Below are positions 9,384 to 17,723 of a DNA stretch of 64,000 nucleotides, piece after piece. Source of the DNA: Roseivirga sp. 4D4 (lineage in GTDB: Bacteria; Bacteroidota; Bacteroidia; Cytophagales; Cyclobacteriaceae); contig NZ_MDGP01000001.1 of assembly GCF_001747095.1 (NCBI RefSeq), positions 727,001-791,000 on the forward strand, given 5' to 3'. The notes below the pieces were generated by a model. That model was given only the letters and a program-made list of their open reading frames with translations, was not told where the DNA came from and did not search any database. Both the position numbers and the translations under genes were made by a program. Numbering within the stretch: the stretch's first letter is position 1; each line of letters starts with the position of its first letter.

Positions 9384-11756
9384 TTAGAAGTCGATTACTA
9401 CACCAATGGAAGGCAAAACATTGGAGTTATCTATACCCATGATTTCTACCAAGCTGCGTGGAGATAGCTCATTGCCATCCATATCCCTAGCTAAACCAAA
9501 CTCCGGTTCTGTAGGAATTTGGGAGCCCAAGATGTTTTCCACTTCGAAGAACACATTTAGCGTCCAGTTGGTGAAGTTCCATTTTTTGTCAATCCTAACA
9601 TCGATTTGATTGAATGTGTTTAGCCTTTGGTCGCCAATTTGTGAAAAGTCTCTAATGATGGCCGGATAGTTGGCAAGTGTTGCCGCTTGATCAACAGGGG
9701 CGAAAGGGGTTCTGCCAAGATATCTCATTCTGCCGCTGACTTCCCAGTTATTTCCAAATTTGTAGCCTCCGGTCAAAGTCAATAAATGTCTGCTGTCCCA
9801 TGAACTAGGTAGGTAAACATCTTCGTCAAAGGCCGTATACTCACTTTTATATAGCGTGTAGGCAGCGATCAAGTAGTAATTGTTTGTGAACTTTTTCTGA
9901 TAAAGAAACTCAAGTCCGTAAGTTCTTCCTAAACCTACACTGGCAATAGGTTCATTCCCCAATACAGAGAAGTCGGCTCCAAGGTTAGCAAGAGATACTC
10001 TGTCTGTGATAGACACAGGGTAATTGTCATATCTTTTATAAAAACCTTCGAGAGTAAAGCGTGCCGATGGAGTGACTAAATATTCCAAGCCTAAGACAGC
10101 ATGATCACTTTGGATATATCGAGCGTTTTGATTCACTTGATCTCCGGAATTGTCCGTAAAACCTAATATCGTATAAGGTGGGATTTTATAGTATCTACCC
10201 AGTGACGCATTCAAAGACCACTTTCTCAACTTGTCGAAGGTATAAGAACCTGAAATCCTTGGGCTGAACGTTTCAAGTAGATTATTACCATCTTCTGTGA
10301 AAGTATTGGCGTCTAATCTGATGCCAAGAGACAGACTCAACCTTTCATCGTAAAAAGTTCTATTTGCCTGACCGAAGAGTCCATACCTGAGAAAATCTAA
10401 ATCAGCGTTGTATTGAAAGTTATTCACCAGGTCGATCGTTTCGTTTTCATAATTGACTTGCTGAAGGCTCAGGCCTCCGCTAATGGTCCAGTCTTTTAAA
10501 AACTTAGTGTAGTTATACCTCAGTTTTGTCTCCATCTCTACAGACTTGTTCTGAAGAAATAAGCCTGTCAGGTTGATATTATCTGTGAATTGTCTAAAGT
10601 CATTTTCTAAGCGGTTGTTACTTAGCGTAGTAGTCATAAAACCTGATCCATTCTTGAAACGATTTTTCCAGCTAACCCCGATCGTGTTTGTTTGTTGTTT
10701 GATGATAGGTACTTGGTCTTGAGTAGCTTGCTCCTCTGCGTCAAATTCATCCAGTTCGTTGACACGAAAGTCATCAATCGAACCTACACCTGTCACGATC
10801 AACTCATTGTACTTATCAAACTTGTGAGTGAGCTTATATTGATAGTCCCAATAGTCAGGGAGTATTGGAAGACCGATTAATTCAAATAGTAATTGCAGAT
10901 ATGACCTTCTCACAGAAGCGATAAAAGAGGTATTGCTTTCCTCTCTATTGCCCTTGAATAGGGGAGACTCTAAAGTCAAAGCGGCTTCACTACTTCCTAC
11001 ACGTATGTTGGTCTTCATTTCGCGATTGTTGCCATTTCGCTGATCGAATTGAAGAACACCCGAAAGTACGTTGTCATATTGGGCACCAAAGGCGCTGGTG
11101 GAAAGCGTAACGCCTTCAAAGAAACTGACATTTAATAGACCTACAGGCCCTCCTGCACTGCCTTGGGTGGCAAAGTGATTAATATTAGGTATTTCAATGC
11201 CATCGAGATAATAGACATTCTCATTAGGTGCACCACCACGGATAATCACATCGTTTCGAAAGCCTCCAACGGAACCGGAAACACCAGGTAATGACTGAAC
11301 CACTTTAGCGATGTCATTATTTCCTCCAGGATAGGTGGCAATTTCTTCCCGAGATAATTTCTGGATAGAGAGAGGCGTTTCTTCGATTTTCTCAAAAGGG
11401 TTGGCGATCACTACTACTTCATCCAGTTCTGAGACTGACTCCTTGAGCTCGAAGTTTAAATCAGGAATACCACCTGACCGAATGACGATACCGTACTTGA
11501 TTACAGTTTCGTATCCAACGAATGAAACTTGAACGCTATAAGTTTGAGGAGGAATATTATCGATGGTGTAGAAACCTTCAATGTTTGTACTAGTTCCTAA
11601 TTGAGTATCTAGTAATCGAACTGTCGCTCCGGGAATGGATTCGCCTGTTTTGGCATCCTTGACGTAACCAGTTAATTGCCCTTTGGATTGATATCCAAAT
11701 ACGGTGCTTCCCAGAATGAGGAAGAAAATACAACAAAATTGTAATTTATTTTTCAT
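9384..11756 (-). CDS. TonB-dependent receptor with carboxypeptidase-like regulatory domain
   Basis: Outer-membrane receptor of 790 residues. A signal peptide (MKNKLQFCCIFFLILGSTVF) precedes a CarboxypepD_reg domain (LTGYVKDAKTGESIPGATVR), a plug domain (SLPGVSGSVGGFRNDVIIRG then NENVYYLDGIEIPN) and a beta barrel ending SNVLPSIGVVIDF with a terminal aromatic residue. There is no STN domain and no SusD partner, which separates it from the SusC protein at 833-4237 and makes a small ligand (metal chelate or vitamin) or peptide plausible, without proof. It is co-transcribed with the SDR gene and divergent from a MarR-like regulator 95 bp away, which may control it. Confidence 0.94.
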   Translation of the reverse strand: MKNKLQFCCIFFLILGSTVFGYQSKGQLTGYVKDAKTGESIPGATVRLLDTQLGTSTNIEGFYTIDNIPPQTYSVQVSFVGYETVIKYGIVIRSGGIPDLNFELKESVSELDEVVVIANPFEKIEETPLSIQKLSREEIATYPGGNNDIAKVVQSLPGVSGSVGGFRNDVIIRGGAPNENVYYLDGIEIPNINHFATQGSAGGPVGLLNVSFFEGVTLSTSAFGAQYDNVLSGVLQFDQRNGNNREMKTNIRVGSSEAALTLESPLFKGNREESNTSFIASVRRSYLQLLFELIGLPILPDYWDYQYKLTHKFDKYNELIVTGVGSIDDFRVNELDEFDAEEQATQDQVPIIKQQTNTIGVSWKNRFKNGSGFMTTTLSNNRLENDFRQFTDNINLTGLFLQNKSVEMETKLRYNYTKFLKDWTISGGLSLQQVNYENETIDLVNNFQYNADLDFLRYGLFGQANRTFYDERLSLSLGIRLDANTFTEDGNNLLETFSPRISGSYTFDKLRKWSLNASLGRYYKIPPYTILGFTDNSGDQVNQNARYIQSDHAVLGLEYLVTPSARFTLEGFYKRYDNYPVSITDRVSLANLGADFSVLGNEPIASVGLGRTYGLEFLYQKKFTNNYYLIAAYTLYKSEYTAFDEDVYLPSSWDSRHLLTLTGGYKFGNNWEVSGRMRYLGRTPFAPVDQAATLANYPAIIRDFSQIGDQRLNTFNQIDVRIDKKWNFTNWTLNVFFEVENILGSQIPTEPEFGLARDMDGNELSPRSLVEIMGIDNSNVLPSIGVVIDF

Positions 11757-11828
11757 GTTTTAGTTCGCTTTTGGAGTAATTACGACATCAATAACAAGCT
11801 TGGATTCGAAGTGTTTAAAAAAATTTTA

Positions 11829-11846
11829 CAATTTTGTTATAAATTG
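11829..11846. promoter_or_regulatory. Candidate MarR operator
   Basis: An 18-bp inverted repeat CAATTT-N6-AAATTG lies in the 95-bp divergent gap between the TonB receptor and the MarR-like gene, ending 5 bp before the latter's start codon. MarR proteins usually bind 16-20 bp palindromes between divergent genes. The half-sites are AT-rich, so chance is possible. Confidence 0.35.
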
Positions 11847-11851
11847 AAGGT

Positions 11852-12466
11852 ATGGAGGAGGCGATCAAGTTATTAGAGCACTGGAAACGCTTTATAGATG
11901 AGGGAAATCAAGAGAATTTTGGGGAATTTGGTAAATGGCTGGAGCAAAAGAATCCTGAGAAACCGAATACCTATTTTTCGGAGCCATTTATGGAAGATAC
12001 TAACGCCACCTTTGGTTACTATCTCGGTTCTGTAATTGGTTTTGCTGATGCATGGGAGAGGCTTACTTTCAGAGATTTATCAATCAACGGATTCATTGAT
12101 TTCGGCATCTTGAAGCAAGTGCAATACGAGGCAAACCCAACTAAGAAAGAATTGGCTCGAAGAAGCACCGGAGAACAAAGCACTGTATTTGAGGCGATTA
12201 AGAGGATGCAGAAAAAAGGTCTGATCCGAGACGAGGTGGATGAGAAGGATAGAAGAGTCAAAAGGGTATATCTGACAGAAAGTGGAGCGGATGTTATACA
12301 ACAAGTCGAAGGACAAGCCTTCAAACTCAGTAACCTATTAGTAGGTGACCTAACGAGTCAGGAGTTAGCAACGATTACGGGGCTATTGAAAAAACTCAAT
12401 GACTTTCACCAGAACCTCCACGAAAACTATAGCAAAGAGGACGTTGCAAAGAAGTATGATCTTTAG
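11852..12466 (+). CDS. MarR-family transcriptional regulator with N-terminal extension
   Basis: DNA-binding regulator of 204 residues. A winged helix-turn-helix is seen in the middle (NPTKKELARRSTGEQSTVFE, AIKRMQKKGLIRDEVDEKDR, RVKRVYLTESG), followed by a C-terminal dimerisation helix. The first 75-80 residues (Glu/Trp-rich, EEAIKLLEHWKRFIDEGNQE) are longer than in ordinary MarR proteins of about 145 residues. It is divergent from the TonB receptor/SDR operon, and a palindrome precedes its own start, so autoregulation and control of that operon are reasonable inferences. The 3' end overlaps the convergent DUF3817 gene by 4 bp. Confidence 0.85.
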   Translation: MEEAIKLLEHWKRFIDEGNQENFGEFGKWLEQKNPEKPNTYFSEPFMEDTNATFGYYLGSVIGFADAWERLTFRDLSINGFIDFGILKQVQYEANPTKKELARRSTGEQSTVFEAIKRMQKKGLIRDEVDEKDRRVKRVYLTESGADVIQQVEGQAFKLSNLLVGDLTSQELATITGLLKKLNDFHQNLHENYSKEDVAKKYDL

Positions 12467-12765
12467 ACATACTTAATAAACATCCTTTTATCAGCCACAA
12501 AAGTCCCGAAGGGTAAAAGGGATGCGATTCCAGCAAGCATCATGGTTTTAAAAGACCACTTCTTTTCTAAGGTTACGATCAGCACAAAGATGCAATAGGC
12601 AACGAAAAGTACGCCATGGGCCAATCCGACAGGGTATGTGGGCTCTGGAATATTGAAGATATACTTCAAAGGCATACAGATGCCAACGAGAAGCAAATAG
12701 CTAATACCTTCCCAGATGGCTAGTAGACGCAGTGTTTTGAGTGACTTTGAACTTGAATGGCTCAT
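12463..12765 (-). CDS. DUF3817-family small integral membrane protein
   Basis: Membrane protein of 100 residues with three predicted helices (LAIWEGISYLLLVGICMPL, AHGVLFVAYCIFVLIVTL, MLAGIASLLPFGTFVADK). The EGISYLLL...PLKYIF...AHG pattern is characteristic of DUF3817, a family of unknown function. It is convergent with the MarR-like gene (4-bp overlap of the stop regions) and divergent from the M28 peptidase gene 55 bp away. Confidence 0.85.
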   Translation of the reverse strand: MSHSSSKSLKTLRLLAIWEGISYLLLVGICMPLKYIFNIPEPTYPVGLAHGVLFVAYCIFVLIVTLEKKWSFKTMMLAGIASLLPFGTFVADKRMFIKYV

Positions 12766-12820
12766 AGATTGGCGAAAATAGTACTAAATTCGGCTCATCA
12801 AAAACCAGTTCAGTAATACT

Positions 12821-14125
12821 ATGAAGAAGTCTTTTCGTTTCCTTTTGTGCCTAGTCGCCTTATCCTATTCAACATTAGCTAGCTGTCAAAAACAAGCAGT
12901 TATTGATCAGGCCGAAGTAACCAGAATCATCACCACACTGGCCTCCGATGAGATGGAAGGTCGAATGATTTATACACCAGGTATTGAAAAGGCTTCAGCG
13001 TTTATTGAATCAGAATTTGAGAAAATTGGATTGGAGCACCTCGAAGGTTTGAATAGTTATCGACAAGAGTTCAATATGTACTCTTTGACTAATGAAAGTA
13101 CATCCGTGAGTATCAATGGTGAATCAATAAAGGGGGAGAATGTAATTGGAATGATCAATTCTGAGTCTATGACCATTGATGACGTAGCTAGCACCAATAT
13201 CATTGTGGTCGGTGAGGGTGACAACATGCAGGCAAAGTTTGGGCAAGCGCGTAATATGAAAGGCAAAACGCTTATGCTAGTGAATAATGCACATGGTAGT
13301 TTATTCAGACGATTCAGAGGTTTTTTCTCCAGACCAAGTAGCGTTATGGAGTTAGATGAAGCTAATGGTATGGTAATGGTTTTGACCGATGTCAGTGAGG
13401 TCAAATCATTGAAGGTTGAAGTAAAGAATACACTTGAGACCAAAAGGCTGAATAATGTGGCAGGTCAGATTACGGGTAATAGGCCTAACGAAATTGTCCT
13501 GTTCAGCGCTCACTACGATCACCTGGGTATTCGCGGAGATGGTGAAGATAAAATCTACAATGGCGCTAATGACGATGCGTCAGGCACTACTGCAGTGATG
13601 ACACTGGCTAAGTATTTTAAAGACACAGGAAAGAAGCCGGAACGTACCATCATGTTTGTAGCCTTTACTGCTGAAGAGAGTGGAGGCTTTGGCTCTAGGT
13701 ACTTTTCTCAAAAGCTAAACCCAGATGAAATTGTGGCTATGTTCAATATCGAAATGATTGGGACTGCTGCTAAAGAAGGCACCAACTCAGCCTGGATTAC
13801 AGGTTTTGATAAGTCGAATTTTGGAGAGCTATTACAAAAAGCTGTGGAAGGAACTGAATATAAATTCTATGCCGATCCATACCCAATACAAAACCTATTC
13901 TATAGATCAGATAATGCTACACTCGCTCGTTTAGGAGTGCCAGCACACTCGATCAGTACTACGCAGATTGATGTAGATCCTTACTATCACCAAGCGTCTG
14001 ACGAAGTAAGCACAATTGACCTTGATCATATGACGAATACCATACGCGCACTCGCAGCGGCTGCAGTTCGCATGATTTCGGGTCAGGATACACCAACTAG
14101 GGTTGATCCTGCTAATGTGAGATAG
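12821..14125 (+). CDS. M28-family zinc aminopeptidase, lipoprotein
   Basis: Exported metallopeptidase of 434 residues, expected to remove N-terminal residues from peptides in the periplasm or at the surface. The signal sequence ends in a lipobox (LSYSTLASC). The M28 metal ligands are visible in order: His in FSAHYDHLG, Asp in NGANDDASGT, the Glu pair in AFTAEESGG, an acidic residue in NIEMIGT, and His in VPAHSISTTQ. A PA-like insertion may lie at about residues 100-190. The 3' end overlaps the convergent GNAT gene by 14 bp. It may act with the DPP-IV peptidase at 17.7 kb in peptide use, but the two are not in one operon. Confidence 0.92.
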   Translation: MKKSFRFLLCLVALSYSTLASCQKQAVIDQAEVTRIITTLASDEMEGRMIYTPGIEKASAFIESEFEKIGLEHLEGLNSYRQEFNMYSLTNESTSVSINGESIKGENVIGMINSESMTIDDVASTNIIVVGEGDNMQAKFGQARNMKGKTLMLVNNAHGSLFRRFRGFFSRPSSVMELDEANGMVMVLTDVSEVKSLKVEVKNTLETKRLNNVAGQITGNRPNEIVLFSAHYDHLGIRGDGEDKIYNGANDDASGTTAVMTLAKYFKDTGKKPERTIMFVAFTAEESGGFGSRYFSQKLNPDEIVAMFNIEMIGTAAKEGTNSAWITGFDKSNFGELLQKAVEGTEYKFYADPYPIQNLFYRSDNATLARLGVPAHSISTTQIDVDPYYHQASDEVSTIDLDHMTNTIRALAAAAVRMISGQDTPTRVDPANVR

Positions 14126-14528
14126 GCCTTTCCATCACGACATAAGACTGCCCCTTCTTGATAAAAGTTCGGGCAGTTTCTTTTAGTCCAAACCTATGAT
14201 AGAAAGAGGCCTTGTCAGCTCTGGCATTGCACCAAATGCGATTCACTTCGAGGGTTTGAACCTCTTGCATAAGGTGCTTTAGTAGCATTGTTCCATAACC
14301 TTTTCCTTGAGCCTCTACTGCAGTAGCCAGTTTTCTGAATTGAGCCTCTCGATCGTTTATGAAAAGCGAAACCACAGCCGTGAGTTCGTCATTTATAAAT
14401 AGGCCATAATGAATGCCTGATTCGTCCTCAGGTAACTTCACATAGTCGATATCCTCATTCGGCCACATGACTTGGTGGCGTAGGGACCAGGTGTCCTCCG
14501 CTGTAATATTTTTAATTATTACACTCAT
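14112..14528 (-). CDS. GNAT-family N-acetyltransferase
   Basis: Cytoplasmic acetyl-CoA-dependent acetyltransferase of 138 residues. The acetyl-CoA motif A is visible as FRKLATAVEAQGKGYGTMLL (Q/RxxGxG/A type: QGKGYG) and motif B as IWCNARADKASFYHRFGLKE. The substrate is not predictable. ATG start; convergent overlap with the M28 peptidase gene. Confidence 0.88.
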   Translation of the reverse strand: MSVIIKNITAEDTWSLRHQVMWPNEDIDYVKLPEDESGIHYGLFINDELTAVVSLFINDREAQFRKLATAVEAQGKGYGTMLLKHLMQEVQTLEVNRIWCNARADKASFYHRFGLKETARTFIKKGQSYVVMERPISH

Positions 14529-14653
14529 GGGCTTAATTAAGCAGTTCTTTAGTAATCATGCAATTAAGAGTCTACTTGTTTGAAATAGGGGACAACTTCT
14601 TTTACTATCTACTGATAAGTGCGCTATCAGTGGATTGACTGAATACTCTTAAA

Positions 14654-16078
14654 TTATTCCCGGTGCATTAAATATGGATTAGAATCAACCCAATCGTCTA
14701 GGTCGATCGTTTCGTCAAGAAGATATTTTTTGAAAAAGGCATTAAGGAACGCGGTGGTGTTTTGAGCAGCAATTGTCGGGCTGATACTTCCTGCCTCGTT
14801 GAGCTGTGGCACCCTTATCATAAATGGAATATCGCTGAAATTGCTATGCCCAGAATTACGAAGGACCAAGTTCTGGAAGTTTTTGCCTAGTGATTTTTCA
14901 AATATGTATTGATTGACATCAGGTTGGCCATAAGTGGCGCTTGAGCTTATCAAGGCAGCAGGTTTATTAAGCACAGTGTCAATTAGGCTTCCCCATTGTG
15001 CTCCATCAAGGTTGACCGCTGCCTTGATTCTTTCATCAAAGATGGCCGCTTCTATCGCTGCCGAGCCTCCAACAGAATGCCCATAAGTAGCCAATCGATC
15101 TAAATCTAGCTTCCCTTGAAGCCTGAAAGAAGGGTCTGAATTTAGCTGTGTAAGCCGGTCGATGACACTTCCCATATCGGCCGCCCAGCGCTTAACGATA
15201 TCCTTGCCATAGGTTTTTGCCATTTGTGCAGTGGCCTTGCGCTTTTCATTGTTGTCATTGGAGCTTTGCAGCGTGTTTACCGCACTGGAAACATCATCAT
15301 TCCAGCCCCAGCTATTGGCTTCGTTGAAGGCCATGTCAAAGAAGACATTTCTTCCGTCAGGATATTCAATACCCATGGTTTCGTGCGGATGGATAATGTT
15401 AAAAATGATAAAACCATGGCTCACAAGGTCTTCTATGATACTCAAATAGCCTGAAGCAGGCGTATAATAGCCTGGTGAAAATATCAATACAGGAAATTGG
15501 CCATCGGCAGGTTGAGCATCCCGTTGATGATGGGTTTCTACCTTATTCAGATAATTCAATGCAGCTGGTGGAAGTCCGTATTTTGTGGCAAAACCGACCC
15601 TTTCCACTTGAGGCAAATAGGGAGAGTTGACTTCAGTTGGGTCCTTTGTGGGATACCATACATTGACCATCAGTTCCCTTTTGTCGGATGGATTTTCAGT
15701 GATGGTTTCTTCTCTAGAATTCACCGGTATGTACAGTTTTTCAAGACCTACATTGAATGATCCAGTGGGTGAGGGTAGAGAAAATACTGGCAGGGCATAT
15801 GCCAAGATAGCGGAGGCGACAGTCAGGATCACAGCAAAGAAGCAACCTATTACACGCATCCATCGAGAGGATTTGGTGCGCTTGAGGTAAATACCGATCA
15901 AAATGACTTCAATGAGATAGAGGAAGGACATTTGCCAACGGCCTTCACCCAGTATGAAGTGAAAGGCAAGTAGCCCCAGGCCAACGAAAGCCAGTGATTG
16001 CTTCTCTTTTTTGTTAATAAAGAGGAAAATGAGTTGTACCAGTACCAAGAGTACTAGAACCGATTCGATCAGTTGCAT
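14654..16078 (-). CDS. Alpha/beta hydrolase, platelet-activating-factor acetylhydrolase-like, membrane-anchored
   Basis: Predicted serine esterase of 474 residues. About four N-terminal membrane helices (residues 1-100, for example LIESVLVLLVLVQLIFLFI and GCFFAVILTVASAILAYALP) are followed by a hydrolase domain. The nucleophile elbow is YGHSVGGSAA (GHSVGG), the Asp is probably in DERIKAAVNLDGAQWG, and the His in LRNSGHSNFSDIP. An oxyanion-region motif PVLIFSPGYYTPASGY is present. This pattern matches the PAF-acetylhydrolase/lipase group, and the substrate (phospholipid or polyester) is an inference. The 16117-16491 membrane protein lies 38 bp upstream, so they may be co-transcribed. Confidence 0.85.
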   Translation of the reverse strand: MQLIESVLVLLVLVQLIFLFINKKEKQSLAFVGLGLLAFHFILGEGRWQMSFLYLIEVILIGIYLKRTKSSRWMRVIGCFFAVILTVASAILAYALPVFSLPSPTGSFNVGLEKLYIPVNSREETITENPSDKRELMVNVWYPTKDPTEVNSPYLPQVERVGFATKYGLPPAALNYLNKVETHHQRDAQPADGQFPVLIFSPGYYTPASGYLSIIEDLVSHGFIIFNIIHPHETMGIEYPDGRNVFFDMAFNEANSWGWNDDVSSAVNTLQSSNDNNEKRKATAQMAKTYGKDIVKRWAADMGSVIDRLTQLNSDPSFRLQGKLDLDRLATYGHSVGGSAAIEAAIFDERIKAAVNLDGAQWGSLIDTVLNKPAALISSSATYGQPDVNQYIFEKSLGKNFQNLVLRNSGHSNFSDIPFMIRVPQLNEAGSISPTIAAQNTTAFLNAFFKKYLLDETIDLDDWVDSNPYLMHRE

Positions 16079-16116
16079 ATGAATTGAATTTTGAGTGAAA
16101 AGATGAATTGAGCGCT

Positions 16117-16491
16117 CTAGGAGAGCACTTGAGTTGTATGGAGCGATTTACTTGTAAGCCCCTTGCTTAATAGAAAAATGATGACACCATAGCCCATGGG
16201 AATAAAGGAAATTCGGATGCCTTGAAATAGTATGTTTGATTCAACTTCACCCCAGATTTCAATAGTTTCCAGGGCTCCATATAGGCCTAAGAACTGTGTG
16301 AACATACCAAAAATGATACTGAACAGACCAAGCCCCTTGATCAGTGCTATTCTACTTTCGCGATTGGAGATGCGCTGAAACCCAAAGGATATTCTATGGA
16401 GCGTATAGCCACTCAGAAAGAGGATAAGTAACAATAGAACGGTCAAGATACTCATATAGAGAGGCTCACCAAGCATAAATAATTTCACCAT
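16117..16491 (-). CDS. Small membrane protein resembling MotA/TolQ/ExbB helices
   Basis: Protein of 124 residues with three hydrophobic segments (ILTVLLLLILFLSGYTLH, LGLFSIIFGMFTQFLGLYGA, MGYGVIIFLLSKGL). The middle portion (GLFSIIFGMFTQFLGLYGAL) resembles the conserved helix of MotA/TolQ/ExbB proton-channel proteins, but it is much shorter than ExbB and no ExbD partner is next to it. Function is not established. It probably shares a transcript with the hydrolase downstream and is divergent from the LytTR gene. Confidence 0.65.
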   Translation of the reverse strand: MVKLFMLGEPLYMSILTVLLLLILFLSGYTLHRISFGFQRISNRESRIALIKGLGLFSIIFGMFTQFLGLYGALETIEIWGEVESNILFQGIRISFIPMGYGVIIFLLSKGLTSKSLHTTQVLS

Positions 16492-16599
16492 TTGTCTACA
16501 AAATTATTGAGGTAAAACTAGCTTTAGGGAAGTGTTCCAATCAATGTCAAATCCCCTTCTAAATCTGTCCGTCATCGACTTTATTCAAAATTCATTGAC

Positions 16600-17382
16600 A
16601 TGATAAGAAGAATTGAGAAAAATCGCCTCATGAAAACGATCAGACTCGTGTTGATGTGGTTGGCAGTATTTGTATTACTTGTCATTAAATATGCTCAATC
16701 CACTTTTGGCATAGAGGAGAGCTTGTATTTCAGCGGTATGCTTTTTCCGGTGATTCTGGGCACGTCACTCTACTTTAATTACGTTTTGGTCCCCAAGTAT
16801 TTACTGAAGCAGAATTATAGGGTCTTTGGATTGTATGCTTTCTACCTGTTGATCATCTCAGTTTACCTTGAGACCTGGGTAGTTGTTTTGTCATTGGTGC
16901 TTATTGCCGATTATCAATTCAGTTCTTTGAGTCCAGAGGTAGCAGATATCGTCAATATGGCCTTGCTGCTTTATGCTATAGTGTTTATTCATGGCTTCAG
17001 TGTACTCTTTCAACATTTCGTTAAACAAAAGAAAACGAATGAAGGACTGATATTGGATCAAAGAAAGGAAGAGGAAAGGGCTTTTGTTGTGGTGAGCCAA
17101 CGTAAGCAGGTACGCATCGATGAGCCGTCTGTTCGGTATGTCGAAAGCCTAAGCGACTATGTAAAGATCCATTTGAAGGAGGGAGAGGTCATTGTGACCA
17201 AAGCAACTATAACTAGCCTTGAATCCGCGCTTTCTGAAGACTTTGTGAGAATTCACCGCTCTTTTTTAGTTAATAAACATCATGTAACCTCTTTTACTCG
17301 TGAGAAAGTCATGTTTGATGATCTGGCCCTAAATATCACTCGAAAGTTTAAGGAGAGCGCCTTACAGGCATTGGCTCAATAA
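16600..17382 (+). CDS. Membrane-anchored LytTR-family DNA-binding regulator
   Basis: Protein of 260 residues with four predicted N-terminal membrane helices (about residues 12-135) and a C-terminal LytTR domain (VRYVESLSDYVKIHLKEGEV, FVRIHRSFLVNKHHV). It lacks a receiver domain, so it senses something at or through the membrane rather than by phosphotransfer; such LytTR membrane regulators are common in Bacteroidota. The start could also be the ATG at 16630. It is divergent from the membrane protein/hydrolase pair, which are plausible targets. Confidence 0.88.
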   Translation: MIRRIEKNRLMKTIRLVLMWLAVFVLLVIKYAQSTFGIEESLYFSGMLFPVILGTSLYFNYVLVPKYLLKQNYRVFGLYAFYLLIISVYLETWVVVLSLVLIADYQFSSLSPEVADIVNMALLLYAIVFIHGFSVLFQHFVKQKKTNEGLILDQRKEEERAFVVVSQRKQVRIDEPSVRYVESLSDYVKIHLKEGEVIVTKATITSLESALSEDFVRIHRSFLVNKHHVTSFTREKVMFDDLALNITRKFKESALQALAQ

Positions 17383-17399
17383 AAAGTATTGCCTAGTGG

Positions 17400-17425
17400 T
17401 TGCAACTCGAAGCTTCAAGTTGCAA
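17400..17425. repeat. Imperfect 26-bp palindrome
   Basis: TTGCAACTCGAAG/CTTCAAGTTGCAA pairs with itself except at one symmetric position. It begins 18 bp after the LytTR stop codon and could form a hairpin in the transcript, but it has no T tract, so it is probably part of a dispersed repeat rather than a terminator. Confidence 0.6.
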
Positions 17426-17559
17426 GCCTTAAGCCTCGAGTTGTGAGTGACGAGTTAATAGCCTAACATCATTCTGAGGGAGCCTGCCTGCCGCAAAGGC
17501 TGGGTACGACAGAAAGAATCATCCAACCCCTCTTTGTGGACTTCGCGTTCATTCTTTAT

Positions 17560-17622
17560 ACGCAATACGCAATACGCAATACGCAATACGCAATACGCAA
17601 TACGCAATACGCACTACGCACT
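17560..17622. repeat. Tandem heptamer repeat, nine units
   Basis: Seven exact copies of ACGCAAT followed by two of ACGCACT, head to tail with no spacer, 63 bp in all. The array is a likely replication-slippage site. Units are far too short for a CRISPR array. Confidence 0.95.
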
Positions 17623-17723
17623 ACTCCAAAAACCATCCGAACAATTAGCACTACTTTTTTAGGCATGAAAGTAGTAGTATTAGGCTTCGAAGAATAGAAA
17701 TGGTATTCCATAAAGTAAAACCT

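Larger units (their letters stand above)
17383..17723. other. Repeat-rich intergenic region
   Basis: About 340 bp without a credible gene. It contains an imperfect palindrome (17400-17425), a segment at about 17470-17515 resembling the dispersed CATTCTGAGG...ACAGAAAGAATC type of repeat found in many Bacteroidota genomes (from memory), and a heptamer tandem array (17560-17622). The DPP-IV promoter should lie in its right part, but no clear box was found. Confidence 0.6.

Noticed and set aside
12019..12324. Two minus-strand frames within the MarR-like gene
   Set aside because: Shadows in other frames; composition (Ser/Cys/Phe-rich) is unlike a real protein.
14611..14631. Hairpin ACTGATA/TATCAGT between the GNAT and hydrolase genes
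   Set aside because: Only 7 bp of stem, no T tract on either strand; too weak to call a terminator.
16117..16491. ExbB/TolQ of an ExbBD-TonB system
   Set aside because: Too short and lacking ExbD and TonB genes nearby; kept only as a resemblance.
17560..17622. Possible CRISPR-like array
   Set aside because: Units are 7 bp with no spacers and there are no cas genes; it is a simple tandem repeat.
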